Position numbers and translations under genes: made by a program
The notes under the pieces: generated by a model
What the model saw: only the letters and a program-made list of their open reading frames with translations
The model's database searches: none
Told to the model about the DNA's origin: nothing
In this document: positions 22,863 to 32,989 of the stretch, piece by piece
Layout: every line of letters starts with the position of its first letter
How positions within the stretch are numbered: the stretch's first letter is position 1
DNA from: Mallotus nudiflorus
Taxonomy: Eukaryota; Streptophyta; Magnoliopsida; Malpighiales; Euphorbiaceae
Direction of reading: 5' to 3'
Length of the DNA stretch: 64,000 nucleotides
Assembly (NCBI GenBank): GCA_947683625.1
Contig: CANTUR010000918.1
Location: forward strand, 372,001-436,000

Positions 22863-23400
22863 GTGGTAGCAAGTATCATTCTAGTCTGTTGCTCTGAGCC
22901 TAGAGTCTTATTTGATCTGGGTGCTACATGTTCATTTGTATCTCCTTTGTTTGCTTTGAAAGTGGCTTGTCTTCCTTCTAAGATGAGTTTTCCCTTATCT
23001 ATTTTGACTCCGCTTAGTGATGAGTGGGAGATAGACATTTTCTTTCCATCTTGTCCTGTGTTGCTAGAGGGTAGAGAATTATTGGCAAACTTAGTCCTTC
23101 TAGATGTGATCGAGTTTGATGTGATTTGAGGAATGGATTGATTGTCCCATTATTATGCTTTTGTGGTGATGAGTGGGAGATAGACATTTTCTTTCCATCT
23201 TGTCCTGTGTTGGTAGAGGGTAGAGACTTATTGGCAGACTTAGTCCTTCTAAATGTGATCGAGTTTGATGTGATTTGAGGAATGGATTGATTGTCCCATT
23301 ATTATGCTTTTATGGATTATCGAGCAAAGAAAATAATTTTCAGGATTCCTAGTGATGAGGAATTCATTTTCAAAGGTACTAAGAGTTCCATGTCTTGAAT
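22863..23400 (+). pseudogene. Element C retropepsin-like protease with internal duplication (decayed)
   Basis: An open stretch at 22863-23129 reads RVLFDLGATCSFVSPLFALK at its active-site loop; the catalytic Asp is kept. LEGRELLANLVLLDVIEFDV follows. A 149-bp tandem duplication (23017-23165, 23166-23313) repeats this downstream half with about six differences and shifts the frame. The region then runs into RIPSDEEF and the RT N-terminus. Confidence 0.83.
23017..23313 (+). repeat. 149-bp tandem duplication inside element C protease
   Basis: Two adjacent copies start GTGATGAGTGGGAGATAGAC at 23017 and 23166 and both end near ATTATTATGCTTTT. They differ at about six positions, so the duplication is much younger than most of the element's mutations or was copied recently. 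Confidence 0.92.
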
Positions 23401-23428
23401 CCTTATTTCCACCATTACAGCTAGGAAG

Positions 23429-24845
23429 ATGTTTAGTAGAAGATGTCAGGGCTATCTAGTTGTAGTTAGAGATGTTCAAGTAGCAATAGGATCAGTGGAA
23501 AAGGTACCAGTGGCATGTGAATACTCAAATGTCTTTCCAAAGGAGTTACCTAGATTGCCATCAGATAGGGAGATAGAATTCTATATTGATGTTGTGCCAG
23601 GTACAGATCCTATCTCTATGCCACCTTATAGGATGGCACCTGTAGAGCTGAAGGAGTTAAAAGAGCAATTATAGGAATTATTAGATAAGGTGTTTATTTG
23701 GCCTAGTACATCTCTTTGGGGTGCTCCGATTCTCTTTGTAAAGAAGTAGGATGGTAGTCTTCGACTCTATATTGACTACAAACAACTAAATAAGGTTACC
23801 ATCAAGAATAAGTATCCACTCCCCAAGATTGATGATTTGTTCAATCAGTTACAAAGAGCTTGACATTTCTCTATGATTGACTTGAGATCTAGGTATCATC
23901 AGCTAAAGATTAGAAGTGAGGATGTACCCAAGTCAGCATTTTGGACTAGATATGGCCACTATGAGTTCTTAGTGATATCCTTTGGGTTGACTAATGCCCC
24001 AGCATCCTTTTATGGACTTGATGAATAGAGTGTTTAGGCCATACTTGGATTTATTTATGATTGTTTTTATTGATGATATTCTGGTCTATTCCAAGAATAA
24101 GGTGGAGCATACGATGCATCTGAGATTAGTGCTGCAGACTTTGAGAGAGCACCAGTTGCATGCTAAGTTTTCAAAATGTGAGTTCTGGTTAGACTAAGTG
24201 GCATTCTTAGTCCACGTGGTGTCTAAAGATGGCATTCAGGATCCCAGGAAGATAGAGGCGATCACTGAGTGGCCAAGACCTACAACAATTACTGAAGTGA
24301 GAAGTTTTCTGGGTTTAGCGGGCTATTATAGGAGATTTGTGAAGGATTTTTCTAAGATTGTCGCGCCTTTGACTAGACTAACCCATAAGAATGTTAGATT
24401 TGTGTAGGATGATATATGTGAGTAGCATTTCCAGTTGCTTAAGGATTTATTGACTTCAGCTCTAGTACTGACATTACCTTCTAGTGATGATGGATACACG
24501 GTGTATTGTGTTGCTTCCCATGTAGGTTTGGGATGTGTGCTAATGCAGAATGGCATAGTGGTTGCTTATGCTTTGAGGTAGTTGAAGAAGCATAAGTAGA
24601 ATTATCCTACTCATGATCTAGAGATGGTAGTAGTTGTATTCACACTGAAGATTTGGAGGCATTATCTATATGGTGTCACTTATGAGATATACACCGACCA
24701 TAAGAGCTTGAAGTATATCTTCGAGCAGAGGGATTTGAACCTAAGGCAGAAAAGGTGGATGAAACTTTTAAAAGACTATGATTATTTGATTCTTTACCAT
24801 CCAAGCAAGGCGAATGTAGTAGCTAATGCATTGAGCAGAAAATGA
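23429..24845 (+). pseudogene. Element C reverse transcriptase and RNase H (decayed)
   Basis: 23429-23674 reads SNVFPKELPRLPSDREIEFY and MPPYRMAPVELKELKEQ. The frame continues with stops through DKVFIWPSTSLWGAPILFVK and motif A MIDLRSRYHQLKI (Asp kept). Around 24000 a one-base insertion shifts it before FMDLMNRVFRPYLD, then VFIDDILVYSKN (both Asp kept, about 24063-24097). EITEVRSFLGLAGYYRRF-type sequence follows at 24290. RNase H reads YCVASHVGLGCVLMQNG (first Asp now Val, about 24507) and ends VVANALSRK with a stop at 24843, its last Asp being Asn. Confidence 0.87.
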
Positions 24846-25059
24846 GCAGGTAGTCTTGCCCACATTAGTACTGAGAGGAGACCGATTATTCAGGAGTTAC
24901 ATGAGCTAATTGATCAGGGTTTGCAATAGAAAGTGACTAAGAAGTGCCTTTTAGCGCAGTTCAGAGTATAGTTTGTGTACTTGGATAGAGTTAAGGTAGC
25001 TGAACGAAGGGACCCATAGTTATAGAGAATTATGTTTGAGGTGTAACAGGGTCAATCCA

Positions 25060-26145
25060 AAGAGTTCATGATTGATAGTGAGGGAGTTCTATGCTTGGGC
25101 ACTCAGTTGTGTGTGCCAGATGTTGATGATTTGACGAAAGAGATCTTAGAAGAGGCACATTTTTCTACTTACAATATTCATCCAGGTTCTACCAAGATGT
25201 ATCATAATTTGAAGGATACATACTGGTGGAATGGAGTGAAGAAGGATGTTGTAAAATTTATATCCAAGTGTCTCATATGTTAGTAAGTGAAACTAAAGCA
25301 TTAGAGGCCCTCAGGATTGTTACAGCCCTTGCTTATCCTAGAGTGGAAGTGGGATATGATTGCCATGGATTTGGTGACTGGTTTGCGTCGAACGATAGGT
25401 GGGTTTGATGCTATTTGGGTGATCATTGACAGGTTAACTAAGCCAACTCACTTTCTGCCAATTAAGAAGACATACTCCACTAACAGGTTGGCACGGTTGT
25501 ATGTCAGCAGAATTATTTATCTTAATGGAGTTCTAGTGATCATAATATCTAACAGAGGATCCACTTTTACATCAATTTTCTGGCAAGAGTTGCATAAGGC
25601 ATTGGGTACTATACTTGACTTCAATAAAGCATTCCATCCTCAAACTGATGGTTAGTCTGAGAGGACTATTCAGACTTTAGAGGATATGCTAAGAATTTGT
25701 GTGATGGATTTTGGAGGTTAATGGGATAATCATTTGCCACTAATTGAATTTGCATATAACAATAGTTATCATACAAGTATTGAGATGGCTCCATATGAAG
25801 CACTGTATGGTAGGAAGTGTAGATTACCTTTATGTTGGGAAATTGGTAAGAGTTAGCTAACAGGTCCAGAGTTGGTGCATATTACTTTTGAGAAAGTTCC
25901 TATCATTCAACAGAGGTTGAGCACAACATTCAACAGGCAGAATAGTTATGCTGATCCCAAAAGGAAGGACGTTTCCTTTTTAGTTGGAGATATGGTGTTT
26001 CTGAAGGTATCTCCAATGAAGGGAGTTATAAGGTTCGGTAAGAAGGGTAAGTTGGCTCCGAGATATATTGGACCTTTTAAGATTCGGTGACGAGTTGGGG
26101 AAGTAGCCTATAGACTAGTGTTGCCGCTTGAAATATCTCGAATCT
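25060..26145 (+). pseudogene. Element C integrase, proximal part (decayed, split by element D)
   Basis: The zinc finger region 25068-25283 is open (EEAHFSTYNIHPGSTKMYH, then KCLIC). The core at 25317-25655 is open for 112 residues with IAMDLVTGL (first Asp) and IISNRGSTFTS, where the second catalytic Asp is Asn. FHPQTDG-stop-SER follows, keeping the Glu. 25872-26090 is open again, with FLKVSPMKGVIRFGKKGKL and APRYIGPFKI. The sequence stops at the element D insertion after EISRI. Confidence 0.88.
26141..26145. repeat. Left target-site duplication of element D (AATCT)
   Basis: AATCT immediately before the D 5' LTR, exactly repeated at 37844-37848 after the 3' LTR. Confidence 0.93.
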
Positions 26146-26601
26146 TGTAATATCCCGTGTTTTTAAATATTTTTAATACTGCATCGGGATATGCAGTGTT
26201 AATAATTTTGTATATAATTATGATATTTTTACGAGTTGATATGTATTTAAAACTTATTTTAATTATTGTAAATTATTTTAAGTGCTTTACGTAAAATTTT
26301 CCCGAGAATTCTATTTTCGGGGAAATTTTCACGTAAATAATTTACTATTAATTATTTTAAATAGATTTATGAACTTGCATGAACTCATATATATTTTTAA
26401 AGTACTAAATGACGTATATATGTGCATTTATTTATTTAATTAGGGTTTAATTAATTACCCTAATATTTTATTATTTATTAATTAGTTTTAATATTATTTA
26501 ATTATTTTTAGTGTATAAATTATTTAAAATATTACATTATATGTGTGTGGTGTATATTTAATGTTTGTGATTTTATATTATTTTAATATATAGTGTAAAA
26601 G

Positions 26602-26612
26602 TATATATATAT
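26602..26612 (+). promoter_or_regulatory. Candidate TATA box in element D 5' LTR
   Basis: TATATATATA about 455 bp into the LTR, upstream of the GC-rich leader. Element H has the cleaner TATATATATATAAAGG at the matching place (about 48539-48554). AT-rich surroundings make this uncertain. Confidence 0.35.
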
Positions 26613-28031
26613 ACATATACATTTAATATTAAACAAAATTATAAAGTTTGATTTATTTACAACTTTGCCATTGAAGCTTCTACCTCACTCCCGATCACTT
26701 CCCTCACCGTTCCGGTCACTGCCATCCCATTTTCTCACCATCGGTGTGCCTCCCGGCGTGCCACCTCCTTCCCCAGCCTTCCTCGCCACTTGCTGTAGCT
26801 ATTTCCGGCGTCGGGAAGCCCGTTTTTGGCCAGAAAGCCAAAAGTGGAAGCTAACGTCGATTGACGTGATTCCGACCACCGTTTTTGACACCACCAGTCT
26901 CTTTCTTCTCCTTGAGCTCCGGTGAGTGTGATTACAAGCTTTGTTTCACTTAAAATGGTCTTGATTTATTTAGGTTTCAATTTTTCAAATTCGGCCATTT
27001 TAGGGTTCTTGATTTTTTTGAATTTTGAATTGATTGATTAATGAAAAATTCCTTCACAAATGTTGTTCCCCTTAGCTTAATCTTCATTTTTGAATTTGTT
27101 TGGAATTTTTGGAATTTATTTTGATTTTGGGTATTTTTGAATATTTTAATATTATTTTCTAATTTTCGAAAATTAATTAAATAAATTATGAAATTGTGTT
27201 TTATGATAAATATAGGTTTTAAAATGAATTATAGAAATTTATTTGGAATTTTTATGAATTTCTATGTATTTATTTTGAATTTATTTATGTTTATGTAATT
27301 TTGGAAAATTAGGTTAATTGTGTTTTTAATTGAAATTAATTAGTTAATTGAGTTTAATTATTGATATTATTGATAAATATGTTGAGAAAATTAATTTTGT
27401 GCAATTATATTTTTTTGGTGAATTTTTTGAGTAATTTTAGTATATTTATATATATAAGGGCATTTTGGTAATTTTACCCTAAATTGACTAAAAATGTAAT
27501 TAAATTGGTTTTAATAGTTATTTAAGGTATAAAAATGATTTCTACAAATTATTTAGTATTTTTAACTAATTAAAACTATTTTTCGTAAATTATTTTCAAT
27601 TATATATATAATATACGATTTTTCTAATAAAATGAGTTTTTATTGGTTTTTACTGTGTTTTAAGGTTAATTATGTAATTTCTACTTATAAAATGCATTTC
27701 TATGATATAAGGGTATTTTTGGTATTTCTGTATTGTTCTGTGGATTGTGAACCCCGGTCGGTAGACTGTAGTTTGGAGTCCGACCGAGGGGTTGTGGATG
27801 TGTTTCTGTGTTTGTTTTTCGAAGTGTGTTTCTTTGCAGGGCTGGCTCTACTCTTTGAGGAGAGAGATGTCCATTTTACAGGGGAGGTTCTGCCGAATTT
27901 TCTGTAGAATTCTCATAAAACATGATGTCCGGTCAAACCCTAATTCTGATTCTGTGTCTAATATTCTAGATCGAGTTTTCAAGATTTTCTGTTAGGATTA
28001 TTCTGATATCTGTTATTTATTATTTGTTTAG

Positions 28032-28095
28032 TTGCGCCGATACCGAGGCCTAGTGGACCAGGCCCGTCGGACCTATCTCGAGGAGCGCACTAAGT
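28032..28095 (+). other. Exon-like 64-nt island in element D 5' LTR
   Basis: Bounded by ATTATTTGTTTAG and GTGAGT. It is GC-rich (TTGCGCCGATACCGAGGCCT at its start) between AT-rich flanks. The 3' LTR copy is 36445-36508, 64 nt. Homologues: F 46122-46183, H 50005-50066 and 58004-58065, G 60333-60271 (minus), C 20084-20148, A 1537-1602. Confidence 0.5.
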
Positions 28096-28104
28096 GTGAG
28101 TTAC

Positions 28105-28255
<151 letters not shown>

Positions 28256-28614
28256 TAAGGTGCATGATTTTAGAAATATATGTTTTATTTTGATTAAATA
28301 TGCATAAATGGTTTAATTATTACTTACGTTTATTTTTAATTTATTTTTGGTTTATTTTCTATATATTTTGAACTATATGCATGTTTTATTAATAAATTAT
28401 GTTTAAAATGTTTTTAAGTATATTTCTAGTTTATTTTGTAATTTAATTGGATTTATTTGACGAATATATACTTGAAATATACTTGGTTTACTTTTGGTAT
28501 ATTTCTAGTATATATATGGTTTATGTTGCTATTATTTCAAATTCATGCATCATTTATTTTTTTGTGAATGTATGATTTTATATTTTAAATGAAGGATATC
28601 AATAGAACGTGCTA

Positions 28615-28633
28615 CCTAGTGGGCAGCACTAGG
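28615..28633 (+). other. Conserved hairpin in element D 5' LTR
   Basis: CCTAGTG-GGCAG-CACTAGG: a perfect 7-bp stem and 5-nt loop. It is identical at 36895-36913 (D 3' LTR) and 46548-46566 (F), and occurs with compensated or wobble pairs in C and H. Confidence 0.7.
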
Positions 28634-29570
28634 ACCGAGTACGTACCGATACGCTTAAAGCATTTAGGCTATATTACTAACCATTTGTGGATATTGATTG
28701 GATATGATTATTTGATGTGTGAGATATGGTTTGGAGGTGTGATTGCTAGAGCTCGGTTGACCTAGTGTCTCGGGGCCAATCACACTGACAGTCAGACTGC
28801 TGGAGCTCGGTTGACTTAGTGTCTCGGGGTAGTCTACTGTCTAAATGGACCAAGTGAATATATTTGGATATAAGTGAGCCTGTATGGCTAGAGTGTTGTC
28901 TAACACTGATTTAAGGTTGCGAATTTTCTAGGGTTTTATTTGATTCTTCATAACCAGTGGTTTTTAGACAAAAATATATAAAATAATTTTATTGCATCTG
29001 TGTGTATTTGCTTGTATATATACATATTAGATATATACTATTGATTGTATGCATTGTCATTTAGCATGCATGTATATATATATTATAGTAATTCACTCAG
29101 TGAGGTCTGACTCCCCTCTGTTGACCATTTTTCAGGAGAGTCATCATCTTCAAACCTTAGTAGCAGGCCTGTACACCGAATTTCTTCTACCCCTGCTTCT
29201 TTATGTAAACTGCTTATCTGAGTCTTGAGTTTTATTTTTATAATCTAGACACTGCAATAGTTGTAAATAAAATTGTGGGTTTTGTGTATTATATTTTTAT
29301 GAATTATGTATTTTAAGAATTTGAACTGGATTTGTATTAAAAGATTTATATATATGAGATATGGATTTGATTTAAATTCCCTAGTGGTGGATTATTATTT
29401 TTTTTATATTTATGATTTTATTTCACTACATAGTATTTTATTTAATTGTGTTATTATTATTATTATTGCATGTTTATTTTATTTTTAGGCTTGCTACAGG
29501 TTTCGAATTCGAAAGAATTTCTATTCCCTAGCGCCTGTCATGGCCCCTGATTTTTGGGTCATGACAAAGT

Positions 29571-29582
29571 TGGTATCAGAGC
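29571..29582 (+). other. Element D primer binding site (exact)
   Basis: TGGTATCAGAGC, four bases after the LTR end, complementary to the 3' end of initiator tRNA-Met. Confidence 0.93.
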
Positions 29583-29754
29583 GGAGTTCTGTGTCAGGGC
29601 TTAGTTGTGTGAGTTGTGGCCCTAGTTTTAAAGTTGTGTTTTCTTTTGGTAACTACTGCAGTGAATTAGGTTCGAGTATGTCTTGATAAGTATTCTTTGC
29701 TTTAGTTTTCTGCGTTATTCTTCCGTTGTCTATTTTTTCTAAATCATTTTGTTG

Positions 29755-29767
29755 TCTTTTTAGAATG
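29755..29767 (+). promoter_or_regulatory. Candidate 3' splice site abutting gag start (element D)
   Basis: GTCTTTTTAG-A-ATG, preceded by a T-rich stretch (about 29725-29760). If used with an LTR donor, splicing would remove the primer binding site from the gag mRNA. Confidence 0.45.
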
Positions 29768-30920
29768 AGGAGGCGAGCGCGTGTTGCTCCACCGGTCATT
29801 GAGGCCGAGGATGATGAGTCTTTTCAGGATGAGGTTTTACCTCCTGAGCAGCCAGTTAGATGTAGAGGTCGTGGCAGAGGTAGACCTCGAGGAGCGGCAG
29901 GTCACCGTAGGCAAAGAGAGTTACAAGACGAGGAGCCTGTTGAGCCTGAGTTTGATGTTCCTGTACTGCCAGTTGTTTCACCTGTTCAACTTGCCTATCA
30001 GCAGGGTATGTCTGACCCTGAGGCAGCTTTGTTCTATGCCCGAGTTGGCAGGATTGCTTTTGATGGGACTTCCGATCCGTTAGATTTTTTGCACGCGATT
30101 AAGATGAGGACTCGGACTGCTCATACCGAGTACCAGCGGATCATGATCGTCGAGTTATCTGTTGAGGGACCAGCCCTAGATTGGTTTATTCAGATGATCC
30201 AGCCTTATATGATGACGATGACCTGGGCTCAGTTTTGAGAGCGATTTATGAGGAGATTCTGTCCAGAGCCTCTCCATATGAGCTATCATCTCCGGTTGAC
30301 CAACATTTCTCATGGTGATCGATCAGTAGAGGAGTATACCCGAGAGTTTCTTCGACTGGGTAGATATGCAAAGTATCTGATGCGAGACTAGTATTTCACA
30401 GTCACTACCTATGTCACCGGATTGGGTTCAGCATTTGCTGGTATGCCTACAGCAGGCCTTACTCTAGAGTCTGTGATTGAGTTGGCCAAGGAGATTGAGC
30501 TGAGGCAAGTTAGGCAGGGAGCGATGCCTGATTATTACCAGCTGGGAGTTCAGTTGAGTGGACTGCAGACTACACCATATTCGAGTTTTCATGTTGGATC
30601 GAGTAGTCAGCAGTGAGGTCTGACTCAGCAGAGTCAGAGGCAGCGAGTGCATCAGAGCAGTAGACATGGCCGTGGAGGTCATCGTAGATCGTTCAGATTT
30701 GGGTCAGGTGCTTTGAGCAGCAACAGTGGTCGTAGTTCTGGATCAGCTGCCAATGTATGCCAGACCTGTGGTAGAGTCCATCAGAGACCGTGTTATCTGA
30801 CACCACTGACATGCTTCAGATGCGGGCAGACAGGACATTATGCCAGATCGTGTCCTTACTCCGGGTATCAGCAGCTGTAGATTCCACGATTCCCACAACA
30901 ATCGATTGCTAGTGCTGCAC
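29765..30920 (+). pseudogene. Element D gag (premature stop)
   Basis: Start ATG 29765 (MRRRARVAPPVIEAEDDESF) is chosen because it sits in the conserved AGAATGAGG context; the in-frame ATG at 29726 is upstream of the splice-site-like motif. An Arg/Gly-rich stretch (CRGRGRGRPRG) precedes the core (FDGTSDPLDFLHAI, EYQRIMIVELSVEG, LDWFIQMIQPYM). A TGA at 30236-30238 ends the frame where A, B and C have Lys; element H has the same TGA. The core continues past it. The double zinc knuckle at about 30754-30851 is intact: CQTCGRVHQRPC, CFRCGQTGHYARSC. Further stops lie near 30391 and 30616. Confidence 0.9.
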
Positions 30921-31079
30921 CCATGCCATTTCAGTTACCTCTAGCCCAGCATCAGAGTTCCACTCAATTTGTCCCACAGCAGAGTCGTGGTAGAGGTACT
31001 AGAGGAGGTGCCAGAGGTGCTGGCCAAGCTTCTACCAGTCAGCAAGGAGGTCGAGGATAGGCTAGAGTCTTCCATCTCA

Positions 31080-31530
31080 CTCAGCAGGATGCTCAGGCAT
31101 CTAATGCAGTCGTGGCAGGTATTGTTTCTGTTTGTTACCTGGATGCATGGGTTTTGTTTGATCCGGGTGCCACGCATTCATTTGTTTCTCCTGTTTTTGC
31201 TTCCAAGTCTTATTGGCAAGCTTCGAGGATGGCTTTTCCTTTGTCCATTGCCACTCCTCTGAGCGATTCTTTGGACACCGATATTGTTCTTTCTAGTTGT
31301 CCAATTCTCGTGGGAGGTAGAGAATTACCCACTGATTTGATTTTGTTGGATGTGATGGAGTTTGATGTTATTCTAGGAATGGATTGGTTATCTCAGCACT
31401 ATACCGTGGTAGATTATAGGAATAAAGAGGTGACTTTTAGAATTCCTAATGAAGAAGATTTTAAGTGGGTGATAGGAGTTCAACACCTCAGAATCTTATT
31501 TCTGCTATTACGGCTAGGAAGTTGTTGAGG
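31080..31530 (+). pseudogene. Element D retropepsin-like protease (frameshifted end)
   Basis: Open from 31112 for 138 residues. The active-site loop is WVLFDPGATHSFVSPVFA (catalytic Asp present, Pro at the next position, where retroviral retropepsins have Ser or Thr). GGRELPTDLILLDVMEFDVI and LGMDWLSQHYTVVDYRNKEV follow. Near 31465 an indel shifts the frame before the GYLALVRDT start of the RT part at 31543, where there is also a stop. Protease catalysis itself could be intact. Confidence 0.87.
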
Positions 31531-31548
31531 AAATGATGTCAGGGATAT

Positions 31549-32940
31549 TTGGCATTAGTCAGGGATACTTCAGTGGAGAAGTTGTCACTCATAGAAGTTC
31601 CTGTTGCTTGTGAGTTTCCTGATGTTTTTCCTGAGGAGTTGCCAGGTTTACCACCTCACAGGGAGATTGAGTTCTGTATTGATGTGGTTCCAGGTACTAC
31701 TCCTATATCTATGCCACCCTACAGAATGGCTCCTGCAAAGTTGAAAGAGTTGAAGGAGCAGTTGCAAGAATTGTTGGATAAGGGTTTTATCAGACCCAGT
31801 GTTTCTCCTTGGGGTGCACCAGTCCTGTTTGTAAAGAAGAAGGATGGTACCCTGAGACTGTGCATTGACTACAGAGAGCTGAATAAGGTAATAGTGAAGA
31901 ACAAGTATCCTCTCCCGAGGATAGATGACTTGTTTGATCAGCTACAGGGTGCACAGTTCTTTTGTAAGATTCATCTAAGGTCGGGTTATCATCAGCTACG
32001 GATTAGTGAAGCTGATATTCCTATAACAGCTTTCCGCACTCGATATGGCCATTATGAGTTTCTGGTAATGTCTTTTGGTTTGACTAATGCACCAGCAGCT
32101 TTTATGGACCTGATGAACAGGGTATTCAGACCATATCTAGATCAGTTTATGGTAGTCTTCATTGATGATATACTAGTTTATTCTAGGAGTATGGAGGAGC
32201 ATGTATATCATTTGAGGATCGTACTACATACACTAAGAGATCATCAGCTTTATGCTAAATTCTCAAAGTGTGATTTCTGGATGGAGAGTGTTTCTTTTCT
32301 TGGAAATGTGGTGTCTAAAGAAGGTATCCAAGTTGATCCATAGAAGATTGAAGCAGTGTCTGAGTGGCCTAGACCGACTTCTGTTACTGAGATTCGAAGT
32401 TTTCTGGGTTTAGCCGGGTATTATAGGCGGTTTGTGCAAGATTTTTCCAGAATTGCAATCCCTATGACTTGCTTGACTCAGAAGAATGTTAGATTCGAGT
32501 GGTCAGAAGCTTGTGAGAATAATTTCCAGTTGTTGAAGGAGAAGTTGACCACAATGCCAGTGTTAGCTTTACCTAATAGTGTGGATAAGTCACAGTTTAT
32601 TATGATGCCTCTAGAGTTGGCCTTGGTTGTGTGTTGATGCAGAATGGAAGGGTGATAGCCTATGCTTCGAGGCAGTTGAAGAAGCATGAGTAGAACTATC
32701 CTACACATGACCTTGAAATGGCTGTAGTGATCTTTGCTTTGAAGATTTGGAGACATTATCTGTATGGGGTGACTTGTGAGATATTTATTGATCACAAGAG
32801 CCTTAAGTACATTTTCCAACAGAGAGATCTGAATTTGAGGCAGAGGAGATGGTTGGAATTGTTGAAAGATTATGATTGTGAGATCTTATATCATCTGAGC
32901 AAGGCTAATGTGGTAGCAGATGCCTTGAGTATAAAGTCCT
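31549..32940 (+). pseudogene. Element D reverse transcriptase and RNase H (long frame, motif A Asp lost)
   Basis: 31549-32343 is open for 264 residues, from ALVRDT through FPDVFPEELPGLPPHREIEF, KKDGTLRLCIDYRELNK, GHYEFLVMSFGLTNAPAAFM, VFIDDILVYSRSM (both Asp kept, about 32155-32190) and VVSKEGIQVDP. At 31972-31974 motif A reads KIHLRSGYHQ: the metal-binding Asp is His. One TAG (32341) separates it from the connection and RNase H, where a one-base loss at about 32590 shifts the frame just before YYDASRVGLGCVLMQNG. RNase H then continues open from 32718 and ends VVADALS at about 32930. Confidence 0.92.
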
Positions 32941-32989
32941 CGGGCAGTCTTGCTCACATCAGTGTTGAGAGGAGACCATTGATCCAGGA

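Noticed and set aside
26665..26925. 86-codon Pro/Ser-rich frame in the D LTR, present again at 35078-35338
   Set aside because: The two copies are LTR duplicates, so their similarity is no evidence of coding. The frame ends in a donor-like site and other families have no matching protein. A leader exon is more likely.
29571..29582. TGGTATCAGAGC as part of a tRNA gene
   Set aside because: It is only the 12-base complement of the tRNA 3' end, placed at the LTR border; no cloverleaf surrounds it.
31549..32343. Element D as an active autonomous retrotransposon
   Set aside because: Gag has a TGA, frameshifts occur at about 31465, 32590 and 33890, and RT motif A and the second integrase Asp are changed.
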